A stretch of 35,684 nt of DNA from WHSV01 sp050694055. Lineage in GTDB: Bacteria; Actinomycetota; CADDZG01; WHSQ01. This document shows, one piece after another, positions 7,374-14,484 of this stretch. The translations under genes were made by a program, and so were the position numbers. The notes under the pieces are model-generated. The model made no database searches and was not told the DNA's origin. It worked only from the letters and a program-made list of their open reading frames with translations. Numbering within the stretch: the first letter of the stretch is position 1; every line of letters begins with the position of its first letter. The stretch lies in assembly GCA_050694055.1 (NCBI GenBank), contig JBOGWX010000165.1, positions 1-35,684 on the forward strand. Reading direction: 5' to 3'.

Positions 7374-7844
7374 TTAGAAACGCCCGACAATGAAAGACCC
7401 ACCAATGATAACGATTGCGGCGAGCAGACAGATTTGAGCCCAGGTCAGAAGTTGGGTCTTTCGCTCGAGTTTTGCGCTGTTCAATGCGAGGGCCTGGTGG
7501 ACATTTGCAAGAAAGCGCCACTTCAACCATTCCTCATCACGGAGCGCCATTCGGCTTACCGTGGTGGGGCGAGGAGCCGTGTCGTATCGCCTGTTCAATG
7601 AGGCGAGCAGTGCCAGGATCAAAGCCGACAGCAGCAGCAATCCTCCTAGGATCACAATGACGTCCGGGGTCGTACGTAGTTGAGAAGTTCCGCTCAGAAG
7701 CAGTCCTGCGAGGACGCCAGCGGCTGCCAGAAGAATCCCAGCTTTCGCATCTTGACCATCGATGCGCCTTAGCTGGTCTTCGAGTGCCTCTTTCGCTACT
7801 TGGTAGGCGAAGGAGGCTCCCGCAGGAGCGTCGATTCTCTGCAT
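7374..7844 (-). CDS. Three-helix membrane protein resembling Pycsar TM effectors
   Basis: 156 residues from ATG at 7844 (GTG at 7847 is the alternative). A cytoplasmic helix (FAYQVAKEALEDQLRRID) leads into QDAKAGILL, then hydrophobic segments near residues 37-55 and 62-85, a charged 45-residue loop, and a last helix near 132-155. The R-x-D...D-x-KA-x-LL entry into the first helix is reminiscent of small membrane effectors of cyclic-nucleotide defence (PycTM-type and SMODS-associated 2TM domains), but no nucleotide cyclase gene is adjacent. A minus-strand TAGCGT sits 6 nt before the ATG, suggesting a leaderless transcript. Base composition is lower than the neighbours (32 of 60 G+C in 7381-7440), so recent transfer is possible. 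Confidence 0.7.
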   Translation of the reverse strand: MQRIDAPAGASFAYQVAKEALEDQLRRIDGQDAKAGILLAAAGVLAGLLLSGTSQLRTTPDVIVILGGLLLLSALILALLASLNRRYDTAPRPTTVSRMALRDEEWLKWRFLANVHQALALNSAKLERKTQLLTWAQICLLAAIVIIGGSFIVGRF

Positions 7845-7850
7845 CACTTA

Positions 7851-7856
7851 ACGCTA
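7851..7856 (-). promoter_or_regulatory. Possible -10 element for a leaderless transcript
   Basis: TAGCGT fits the actinobacterial TANNNT pattern and lies exactly 6 nt before the ATG at 7844. No convincing -35 is seen, and read-through from pgi 67 nt upstream is the alternative. Confidence 0.3.
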
Positions 7857-7914
7857 TACGAGGCCTGTGACAGAACCTCGGTGCGACTGGTGGTGCTTAT
7901 CGAGTCGGATTTGC

Positions 7915-9555
7915 CTAGAGGTGGCGGGTGCGGTAGCGGCGAATCAGGGCATTGGTCGAGCCGTCGTGGGCGAGCTCTCGTTCATCTCCTCCCGTCAGCT
8001 CCGGCGTGATGCGTTGAGCGAGCTCCTTGCCCAGCTCCACTCCCCATTGGTCGAACGAGTTGATGTTCCAGATCGCTCCCTGCGTGAAGACCTTGTGCTC
8101 GTACAGGGCGATCAGGGAGCCGAGCGCGTAGGGCGTCAGCTCGTCGAGCAGGATGGTGTTGGTCGGGCGGTTGCCCTCGAAGACCCGGTGTGGAACTTGG
8201 CCCTCCGGCCCCCCTTCCGCGCGCACGTCGTCTTCGATCTTTCCGAAGGCGAGCGCCTCGGTCTGAGCGAAGAAGTTCGCCATCAACAGTTCGTGATGCT
8301 CGCCGGTGGGATTCAGGCTGCGACAGAACCCGATGAAGTCGGCCGGCACCAGCTTCGTACCCTGATGGAGCAACTGGTAGAACGCGTGCTGCCCGTTCGT
8401 CCCCGCCTCGCCCCAAACGACGGGACCCGTCTGCCACTCGACCCGCCGCCCTTCGAGGTCGACCGACTTTCCATTGCTCTCCATGTCGAGCTGCTGCAGA
8501 TAGGCAGGGAAGCGGTGCAGATACTGGTCGTAGGGGAGCACGGCGACGCTCTCGGCACCGAAGAAGTTGTCGTACCAGAGCCCGATCAACCCCAGCAGGA
8601 CGGGGAGGTTCGACTCGAAGGGGGCCGCGCGGAAATGCTCGTCGACGGCATGGAAGCCGTCCAGGAACTCGCGGAAACGTTGCGGTCCGATCGCGATCAT
8701 CAGCGACAGGCCGATCGCCGAGTCGACCGAGTAGCGCCCGCCGACCCAGTCCCAGAACCCAAACATATTGCCGGTGTCGATCCCGAAGTCGGCGACGAGC
8801 TCTGTGTTGGTCGAGATCGCCACGAAGTGCTTCGCCACGGCCGACTCGTCGCCGTCCAGGCCATCGAGACACCAGCGACGGGCGGTGCGCGCGTTGGTCA
8901 GCGTCTCCAGCGTCGTGAACGACTTCGACGAGATGATGAACAGCGTCTCGGCGGGATCGAGGTCGCGGGTCGCCTCGGCGAAGTCGGTTCCGTCGATGTT
9001 GGAGACGAAGCGAAACTTCAGTGAGCGCCGGCTGTAGTGCCGCAGCGCTTCGTAGGCCATGACGGGTCCGAGGTCCGAGCCTCCGATGCCGATGTTCACG
9101 ACGTTACGCACCGGTTTGCGCGTGTGCCCGAGCCACTTCGCGGAGCGCACCAACTCCGCGAACACGGCCATGCGATCGAGCATGGTGTGGACCTCGGGAA
9201 CGATGTTTCGCCCCTCGACCAGCAGCGAGGTATGCCGCCGCGCTCTTAGCGCTACGTGAAGCACCGGGCGATCCTCGGAGACGTTGATGCGCTCGCCGGC
9301 GAACATCGCATCGATACGCCTCCGCAGCCCCGATTCTTCGGCGAGGCGAATGAGCAAGGCCAGCGTCTCCCCGGTCACTCGGTTCTTCGAGTAGTCGAGG
9401 AGAATGCCCGCTGCCTCGACCATCATGCCGTCCGCTCGCCCGGGTTCCTCACCGAAGAGCGTGCGCAGGTGCACCTCCCGCAGGTCGTCGAAGTGGGCCT
9501 GTAGCTCGCTCCAAACCTGAAGCTCGGGAGGCCGAGTGGGCGACGCGGTGTTCAC
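7915..9555 (-). CDS. pgi: Glucose-6-phosphate isomerase
   Basis: This 546-residue enzyme interconverts glucose-6-phosphate and fructose-6-phosphate in glycolysis and gluconeogenesis. Signatures are NIGIGGSDLGP (sugar-phosphate loop), the GFWDWVGGRYSVDSAIGLS block, the active-site region GTNGQHAFYQLLHQG, and YEHKVFTQGAIWNINSFDQW near the C-terminus. The length matches the long bacterial/eukaryotic form (E. coli 549). GTG at 9555 was chosen because it overlaps the upstream stop as GTGA and gives the standard N-terminus; the open frame extends 28 codons further into the upstream gene. It is the last gene of an operon that begins with an aryl-CoA ligase, an unusual setting for a glycolytic gene. 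Confidence 0.97.
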   Translation of the reverse strand: MNTASPTRPPELQVWSELQAHFDDLREVHLRTLFGEEPGRADGMMVEAAGILLDYSKNRVTGETLALLIRLAEESGLRRRIDAMFAGERINVSEDRPVLHVALRARRHTSLLVEGRNIVPEVHTMLDRMAVFAELVRSAKWLGHTRKPVRNVVNIGIGGSDLGPVMAYEALRHYSRRSLKFRFVSNIDGTDFAEATRDLDPAETLFIISSKSFTTLETLTNARTARRWCLDGLDGDESAVAKHFVAISTNTELVADFGIDTGNMFGFWDWVGGRYSVDSAIGLSLMIAIGPQRFREFLDGFHAVDEHFRAAPFESNLPVLLGLIGLWYDNFFGAESVAVLPYDQYLHRFPAYLQQLDMESNGKSVDLEGRRVEWQTGPVVWGEAGTNGQHAFYQLLHQGTKLVPADFIGFCRSLNPTGEHHELLMANFFAQTEALAFGKIEDDVRAEGGPEGQVPHRVFEGNRPTNTILLDELTPYALGSLIALYEHKVFTQGAIWNINSFDQWGVELGKELAQRITPELTGGDERELAHDGSTNALIRRYRTRHL

Positions 9556-10277
9556 TCGAGGTCGAAGACTTCGCGCAGCTGCTCGAGCACCGCAGGATCG
9601 CCATGAATCTCGAGCGATGACGACGGGAGACGTCCCCACAACGCCAACAGCACATCCGATGCCGGACCGCGTACGGCGGCGTCTCCCTTCGCGTGCTCAC
9701 GGGTTATGACCGGCTCCTCCTCGAGGACGGCCATCCACTCGCCCCGGGCATCCGTCGTATGGAGGTGCAGGCTCGTTCCGGGTGGTTCCGTCAGTGGGGC
9801 CACCGCAGGCAACCACACGAACAGCAATTCGTCGATGCCGTCGGCTGCGATCTCGGAGTCGATCGGAGACGGATCGCCCACCGCGTTCTGTGCGTCCCAG
9901 CGATGCATCGCCGTCTCATGCGCCATGCGTCGAGGCACGAACGACGTGTCCTTGATGCGCGACCAGGACCACATCGGACGTCCGAGGTCGATGCCTCCCA
10001 GGGTGTCGAGCAGGATCCTGGTCGATTCACCGAACCACTCGACCAGGTCGACGCCTTCCGGGGGGTCGTGGTTCTCGGATTCGGTGGGATCGGTCAGGCC
10101 TCGCTCCGCCATCTCGCCCCAGAACCGTTGCACTTCCCCGAGGTGGCCGACGAGATCGCTCATGGACCATTCGGGACAGGACGGAACGTGCGCGCCGAGG
10201 TTGCCGCGCGCGGCCGCGACCAGCGCAGCAGACTCGGTTTCGATCGCGTCGAGGTAACGCTGATGCGTCAGCGTCAT
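9552..10277 (-). CDS. Mycothiol-dependent maleylpyruvate isomerase-family protein
   Basis: 241 residues from ATG at 10277, which overlaps the upstream stop (ATGA). The N-terminal DinB-like four-helix domain has the family pattern VPSCPEWSMSDLVGHLGEVQRFW, with the metal-binding histidine in HLG, and HETAMHRWDAQNAVG supplies further metal ligands. A smaller C-terminal domain ends in a GDPAVLEQL segment. Members bind Zn2+ and use mycothiol. The founding member isomerises maleylpyruvate in the gentisate pathway, but the family is broad and most members are uncharacterised. A gentisate role is worth considering because a salicylyl-CoA hydroxylase-like gene is nearby, though no gentisate dioxygenase gene is in the window. 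Confidence 0.82.
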   Translation of the reverse strand: MTLTHQRYLDAIETESAALVAAARGNLGAHVPSCPEWSMSDLVGHLGEVQRFWGEMAERGLTDPTESENHDPPEGVDLVEWFGESTRILLDTLGGIDLGRPMWSWSRIKDTSFVPRRMAHETAMHRWDAQNAVGDPSPIDSEIAADGIDELLFVWLPAVAPLTEPPGTSLHLHTTDARGEWMAVLEEEPVITREHAKGDAAVRGPASDVLLALWGRLPSSSLEIHGDPAVLEQLREVFDLE

Positions 10278-10489
10278 GCGCCGAGGTCGTAGAGCTGGCC
10301 GGGATCGAGGTCGAGGCCGTTCATCACCTGCCACAGCGCCGCGACCGCCTTCAATGCGTTGCGCCGCTCGAAGGGCTCGAGATCGTCGCCCGACTCGTCG
10401 AGCGTCTTCACCAGAGTGTTGTAGGCCTCAACCAGTGTCAGTTCGGCGTCGTTGAGTCCCGTCGGCGGAACGATCCACGTTTTCGGCAT
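10274..10489 (-). CDS. Small conserved-looking protein, 71 residues
   Basis: ATG at 10489 lies 2 nt after the stop of the CoA ligase, and its own stop overlaps the next ATG by 4 bp, so the position argues strongly that it is real. The sequence is acidic and mostly helical (LTLVEAYNTLVKTLDESGDD, then a helix around RRNALKAVAALWQVMNG), with no membrane segment or metal motif. I do not recognise it. Being locked between the ligase and the mycothiol-dependent protein suggests a role tied to one of them, possibly as a small subunit. Confidence 0.65.
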   Translation of the reverse strand: MPKTWIVPPTGLNDAELTLVEAYNTLVKTLDESGDDLEPFERRNALKAVAALWQVMNGLDLDPGQLYDLGA

Positions 10490-10491
10490 GC

Positions 10492-11850
10492 CTAGGCCCT
10501 CTTTCTCTCACCGGCGCCACCGACTACCTCGCGCTCGTCGTTCAATCGCTTGGCCTTGAGCTCGAAGCGAGGGAGCGTGTCGTTGGAGACCCGACGCACG
10601 CCGAATCTCAGGCCCTCGTGTGCCTCGGACAACTCGCTGCCTAGCTTCTTCAGAATCGTGTCGCTGTCTGCGCTGGAGTCCGGTATCTCGACGAGCACTT
10701 CGATCTCGTCCCGGATGCCTTCAGCCGTGTAGAGATGAATCTGAAACTCGTCAACTTCCGAGAACTCGCGCACGATCGCTTCGACCGCACGAGGGTAGAC
10801 GTTGGTCCCTCGCACGAGCTTCATGTCGTCGACACGCCCCACGATTCCGCCTTCGTAGATGTCGAGCGTTCGCCCGCAGGAGCACCGGTCGGCCGGCACC
10901 TTCACGACCAGGTCGCGCGTCCGGTAGCGAAGGACGGGGATGAAGCCTCGTCCGAACGAGGTAACCACCCTCTCTCCCTGCTCTCCGTAGCCGACGGGCT
11001 CTGCGGAAACCGGATCGACGACCTCTTCGATGTAGTGAGGCTCGATGATGTGGGTGCCGCCCGGTTGATCGGCGCACTCGAACACCATGATGGTTCCGAG
11101 CTCGGTCATGCCCGCGGTGTCGCCGGCGACTGCACCCCACTGGTCCTCGATGAGTTTCTTCGTCGCCGGGATGGAGCCGGCCGGCTCGCCGGAGAGGATG
11201 AGCCGCGTCACCGGACCCGACGCCAGATCGATGCCCAGCTTATGGGCCTCCTGAGCCATGCGCAGCGCGTAGGTCGGCGTCGAGCACACGACCGTGGCGT
11301 TCATGTCCACGATCTGTTTCACGCGTGCCTCGGTGGTCATATTGCCGCCGGGGAGGACGAGGCAGCCCATCTTCTCGCACGCGTAGTGCGCGCCCCAGAA
11401 GCCCACGAAGGTGCCGTAGCTGAAAGCAAAGAAAACGGTGTCGGCCGGGCGGACACCGAAGCCCCAGAACCCGTAGCACCACATCTCTGCGATCCACTCC
11501 CAGTCCTTCATCGAGTCCAGCACACGGATGGGAGTGCGACCCGTGGTGCCCGAGGTCATGTGGTAGCGGATGGCGGCGCTCTCGGGGGCCGCGAGGACCG
11601 GGCCGTAGGGAGGATGCTCGATCTGTGAGCGCATCCACTCCTCGCGCGTCATGAACGGGATCCGTCGCACGTCGTCGAGCGTGTGAATAGAGTCCGGGGT
11701 TACGCCCGCCTCGCTCAACCGCGTGGCGTGGTACGGAACCTGGTCCGACGTCCACTGCACGAGCTGTCTCAGCTTGGACACTTGCAGCGCGTCGAGTTGA
11801 TCACGAGGCATGGTTTCGTGACGCTTGTTCCAGAACGGCGAATCGGGCAT
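10492..11850 (-). CDS. Phenylacetate-CoA ligase-family (PaaK-type) aryl-CoA ligase
   Basis: 452 residues. ATG at 11850 follows AAGGGAGG, and MPDSPFWNKRHETMPR is a typical PaaK N-terminus; the 48 upstream codons lack a start signal. It activates a carboxylic acid with ATP to an acyl-adenylate and then to the CoA thioester. Motifs are MTSGTTGRTPIRV (phosphate-binding loop), DTAGMTELG, YRTRDLV with a cysteine pair (DRCSCGRT), and the C-terminal KxxRGTNVYP motif. Given the monooxygenase and other CoA-dependent genes nearby, the substrate is probably an aromatic acid such as 2-aminobenzoate, salicylate or phenylacetate. It heads a four-gene operon ending in pgi and is divergent from an acyl-CoA dehydrogenase gene. 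Confidence 0.88.
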   Translation of the reverse strand: MPDSPFWNKRHETMPRDQLDALQVSKLRQLVQWTSDQVPYHATRLSEAGVTPDSIHTLDDVRRIPFMTREEWMRSQIEHPPYGPVLAAPESAAIRYHMTSGTTGRTPIRVLDSMKDWEWIAEMWCYGFWGFGVRPADTVFFAFSYGTFVGFWGAHYACEKMGCLVLPGGNMTTEARVKQIVDMNATVVCSTPTYALRMAQEAHKLGIDLASGPVTRLILSGEPAGSIPATKKLIEDQWGAVAGDTAGMTELGTIMVFECADQPGGTHIIEPHYIEEVVDPVSAEPVGYGEQGERVVTSFGRGFIPVLRYRTRDLVVKVPADRCSCGRTLDIYEGGIVGRVDDMKLVRGTNVYPRAVEAIVREFSEVDEFQIHLYTAEGIRDEIEVLVEIPDSSADSDTILKKLGSELSEAHEGLRFGVRRVSNDTLPRFELKAKRLNDEREVVGGAGERKRA

Positions 11851-11982
11851 GGCCCCCCTCCCTTGGAGAACGCGGCTCGACTGCCTGCAGCGTAGTACGT
11901 CGGGACCGCGATCGGGCCAGGAGAGGGCGAACCGACCAGGATGAAAGGGGAACGTGCACGAGACGGACGTAAGGTTGTGCCG

Positions 11983-13122
11983 ATGATGAACCACTTCGAA
12001 CTACCGGCCGCCTCGCACGATTTATTGGTCCGTGCGCGCTCGGTCGCGGAGCAAGATCTTCAGGCGATCGCCGAGGCGGGCGTCGCAGGAGAGGTGAATC
12101 GCAAACTCCTCGCGGCGCTGGCGGAACACGACCTTCTGCCCCGTCTCTTTCCCATCTCCCTCGGCGGCTCCCACGAGGGAGGCGTCAGCGCACTCGAGCT
12201 GTGCGTGCTACGTGAGGGGCTCGCCCAGAGATGCACCGAGGCCGAGACCGCTCTTGCCCTGCAAGGACTCGGCGCCTATCCCATCGTCCACTCCGGGAGC
12301 CAGGAGACCGCAAGGCGCTGGATCCCGGAGGTCGCTCGCGGTCGCGCGGTCGCAGCGTTCGCCCTCACCGAACCGACGGCGGGAAGCGACGCTGCAGCGC
12401 TGTCTCTCGCCGCCCGGCCGGACGGAGACGGCTGGCGGCTCACGGGCGAGAAGAAGTGGATCTCCAACGCCCCCCACGCCGACGTCTACTCGGTCTTCGC
12501 CCGGACTTCGGGCGCATCGGGCTCCGCGGGAGTCACGGCTTTCGCGGTGGCCGCCGACGCTGCGGGTCTGAGCGGTGAGTCGCTTCGCCTCGTGGCGCCG
12601 CATCCCATCGGGACCGTGGCCTTCGATGGGGTCTACGTCGGGCCGCAGGCGGTGCTCGGCGAACCGGGCGAGGGCTTCAGAGTAGCGATGCGCACGCTCG
12701 ACCTCTTTCGTCCGAGCGTCGGTGCGTTCGCGGTCGGCATGGCCCAGGCGGCCCTCGATGCCGCGCTCGCGTATGCGGGCGAGCGGCGGGCGTTCGACCG
12801 GGAGCTGAGAGGCTGGCAGGCGATCAGCCAGCAACTCGCGGACATGGCGACCCGGACCGAGGCAGCGCGTCTGCTCGTGTACGCGGCGGCCTCGCGTTAC
12901 GACTCGGGCGAGCGCGTGACGAAGCATTCCGCGATGGCGAAGCTGTTCGCCACCGAGGCCGCCCAGCAGGTGATCGATGCCGCGATTCAGATCCACGGCG
13001 CCCGCGCGCTCGAGCAAGGCCATCTCTTGGAGGAGCTCTATCGGGAGGTAAGAGCGACGCGCATCTACGAGGGCACGAGCGAGATCCAACGCGAGATCAT
13101 CACCCGCGAGCTCTACCGGTAG
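11983..13122 (+). CDS. Acyl-CoA dehydrogenase
   Basis: 379 residues, a usual length for the family. It oxidises an acyl-CoA to the 2-enoyl-CoA with FAD and passes electrons to ETF. The FAD/substrate motifs FALTEPTAGSDAAAL and KKWISNA are present, as is the C-terminal YEGTSEIQ carrying the catalytic glutamate. ATG at 11983 is chosen over 11941. It is preceded by AAGG 9 nt away, and TAAGGT ends 7 nt before it, so either a leadered or a leaderless start is possible. The gene is divergent from the CoA ligase and converges on the RidA gene, so it brackets the aryl-CoA cluster and probably oxidises one of its intermediates. The substrate cannot be read from the sequence. Confidence 0.93.
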   Translation: MMNHFELPAASHDLLVRARSVAEQDLQAIAEAGVAGEVNRKLLAALAEHDLLPRLFPISLGGSHEGGVSALELCVLREGLAQRCTEAETALALQGLGAYPIVHSGSQETARRWIPEVARGRAVAAFALTEPTAGSDAAALSLAARPDGDGWRLTGEKKWISNAPHADVYSVFARTSGASGSAGVTAFAVAADAAGLSGESLRLVAPHPIGTVAFDGVYVGPQAVLGEPGEGFRVAMRTLDLFRPSVGAFAVGMAQAALDAALAYAGERRAFDRELRGWQAISQQLADMATRTEAARLLVYAAASRYDSGERVTKHSAMAKLFATEAAQQVIDAAIQIHGARALEQGHLLEELYREVRATRIYEGTSEIQREIITRELYR

Positions 13123-13171
13123 CCGTCACAATCGGCTTAGCGGCCGAGATGCTCGGATGGCGATGGCGAGG

Positions 13172-13621
13172 TTAGCCGTTGCCGTTCAACGGCAGGGCCT
13201 CGTAGTCCGGTTTGGTGTGCGGGATGACTGCGATGCACATCAACTCGACGTAGGCGTCGGGATCGTAGAGGCCCACCACCTCGAAGAGAGCAAGGGCGGG
13301 GTAGTGACGACCGAAGTGCTTACGATAGACGTCGCGCAACTCGTGGGTGGCTCCCTTGTAGGCGTCGGCGTCCGTGACGAAGATCTGCATCGAGACGAGA
13401 TCCTCCGGCTGCCCGCCGGTCGCCTCGAGGGCCGTCACGACGTTGGCCGCTGCGGCGTCGAACTGTTCGACGATGTCGGATCCCTGGAGAAGCCCCGTCG
13501 GACCGTGCGCGGTCTGGCCCCCGAGATAGACCGTCCGCCCTTCCGCCGCGACCGCCGCGTGGCTGAAGCCCAGCGGAGGCGCCAGGGTGGACGGGTTGAT
13601 GAGTTTGTGAGCCGAAGTCAT
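13172..13621 (-). CDS. RidA/YjgF-family protein, probable imine/enamine hydrolase
   Basis: 149 residues from ATG at 13621 (AGGA upstream); an in-frame ATG at 13669 would extend it by 16 residues but lies inside the crotonase gene. RidA proteins form trimers that hydrolyse enamines and imines. Family blocks are present: FSHAAVAAEGRTVYLGGQTA, VVTALEATGG, and a late HYPALALFEVVGL. In canonical RidA that last block is PaRs.V.V, whose arginine grips the substrate carboxylate; here the position is leucine, which fits a CoA-thioester substrate better than a free acid. It follows the crotonase by 32 bp. RidA homologues occur in other 2-aminobenzoyl-CoA clusters, where an amino-enone intermediate must be deaminated. 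Confidence 0.85.
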   Translation of the reverse strand: MTSAHKLINPSTLAPPLGFSHAAVAAEGRTVYLGGQTAHGPTGLLQGSDIVEQFDAAAANVVTALEATGGQPEDLVSMQIFVTDADAYKGATHELRDVYRKHFGRHYPALALFEVVGLYDPDAYVELMCIAVIPHTKPDYEALPLNGNG

Positions 13622-13653
13622 GGGGTCCTTTGGAGTACCTAGGAACGATCGTT

Positions 13654-14484
13654 CTATCGGCCCGTCCATACCGGATTCCGGCCTTCCTTAAACGCCGAGT
13701 AGAACTCCTTGTGGTCCTCGGCGGTCATCAACAGGGCCTGCGTCATGGCCTCGAGCTCGAGGGAACCACCCAAATCCATGTCGAGCTCGCGCGTGAGCAA
13801 CATCTTCGTGGCTCCGTTGGCAAAGCTGGGACCGGCGGCCAGTCGCTCGGCCAGCTCGCGCGCGACCGCGGGCAACTCATCGTCTTCGACCACCCGGTTG
13901 GCAATGCCTATGCGCTCGGCGGTCTCGGAGTCGATCTTGTCGCCCAGCAGCAGCAGCTCGGTCGCGCGGCCCAGGCCGACGAGGCGTGGCAGTAGATACG
14001 CCGACCCCATGTCCGCGCCGGCGAGCCCGACCTTGGTGAACAGAAACGCGTACGAGGCGGAGCGAGCCAGGATCCGCAGGTCCGCAGCGAGTGCTATTAC
14101 CGATCCCGCTCCCGCCGCGATCCCGTTGATCGCTGCGATGATGGGCATCGGAAGCTCGCGCATGCGTTGTACGACTTGTCCGGTCATGCGGGTGAACTCG
14201 AGCAGGGCGCGGGTGTCCATCTCGAGCAGAGCGCCGATGATCTCGTTGACGTCGCCGCCCGAGCAGAAACCGCGCCCGGTGCCGGTGATGACCAGAACCT
14301 TTACGTCGTCTCGGTTCGGAAGCTCGGCCAGCAGGTCCCTGAGGTCCGCATAGCTGTCGAAGGTGAGCGCGTTCAGCTTGTCCGGCCGGGTAAACGTGAC
14401 CGCGGCGACGCCCCGGTCGTCGAGATCGAAGTCGAAATGCTTCCAGTTCTCGGTGAAGGGAGCCGACGCGCGAAAGGGACTCAC
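13654..14484 (-). CDS. Crotonase-family protein (enoyl-CoA hydratase-like)
   Basis: 276 residues. The GTG start at 14484 overlaps the upstream stop as GTGA. The crotonase fold is clear: FCSGGDVNEI (CoA-binding and first oxyanion-hole region), INGIAAGAGSVIALAADL (second oxyanion-hole glycines) and KVGLAGADMGSAYLLPRLVG. In the by-eye alignment to rat enoyl-CoA hydratase, the two catalytic glutamates (E144, E164) correspond to Val and Phe here, so simple hydration is doubtful; the aspartate in GADMG is a candidate active-site residue. This subfamily, ending in a KEGRNPVWTGR-like tail, accompanies aminobenzoyl-/salicylyl-CoA monooxygenases elsewhere. Ring hydrolysis or a retro-Claisen step is possible, but this is inference. 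Confidence 0.87.
   Translation of the reverse strand: MSPFRASAPFTENWKHFDFDLDDRGVAAVTFTRPDKLNALTFDSYADLRDLLAELPNRDDVKVLVITGTGRGFCSGGDVNEIIGALLEMDTRALLEFTRMTGQVVQRMRELPMPIIAAINGIAAGAGSVIALAADLRILARSASYAFLFTKVGLAGADMGSAYLLPRLVGLGRATELLLLGDKIDSETAERIGIANRVVEDDELPAVARELAERLAAGPSFANGATKMLLTRELDMDLGGSLELEAMTQALLMTAEDHKEFYSAFKEGRNPVWTGR

Noticed and set aside
11941..11982. Upstream ATG for the acyl-CoA dehydrogenase
   Set aside because: It adds 14 basic residues not typical of the family and lacks a ribosome site; the ATG at 11983 fits the normal N-terminus.
13144..13156. CCGAG-atg-CTCGG hairpin between the dehydrogenase and RidA genes
   Set aside because: A 5-bp stem with a 3-nt loop and no T-tract is too weak to call a terminator.
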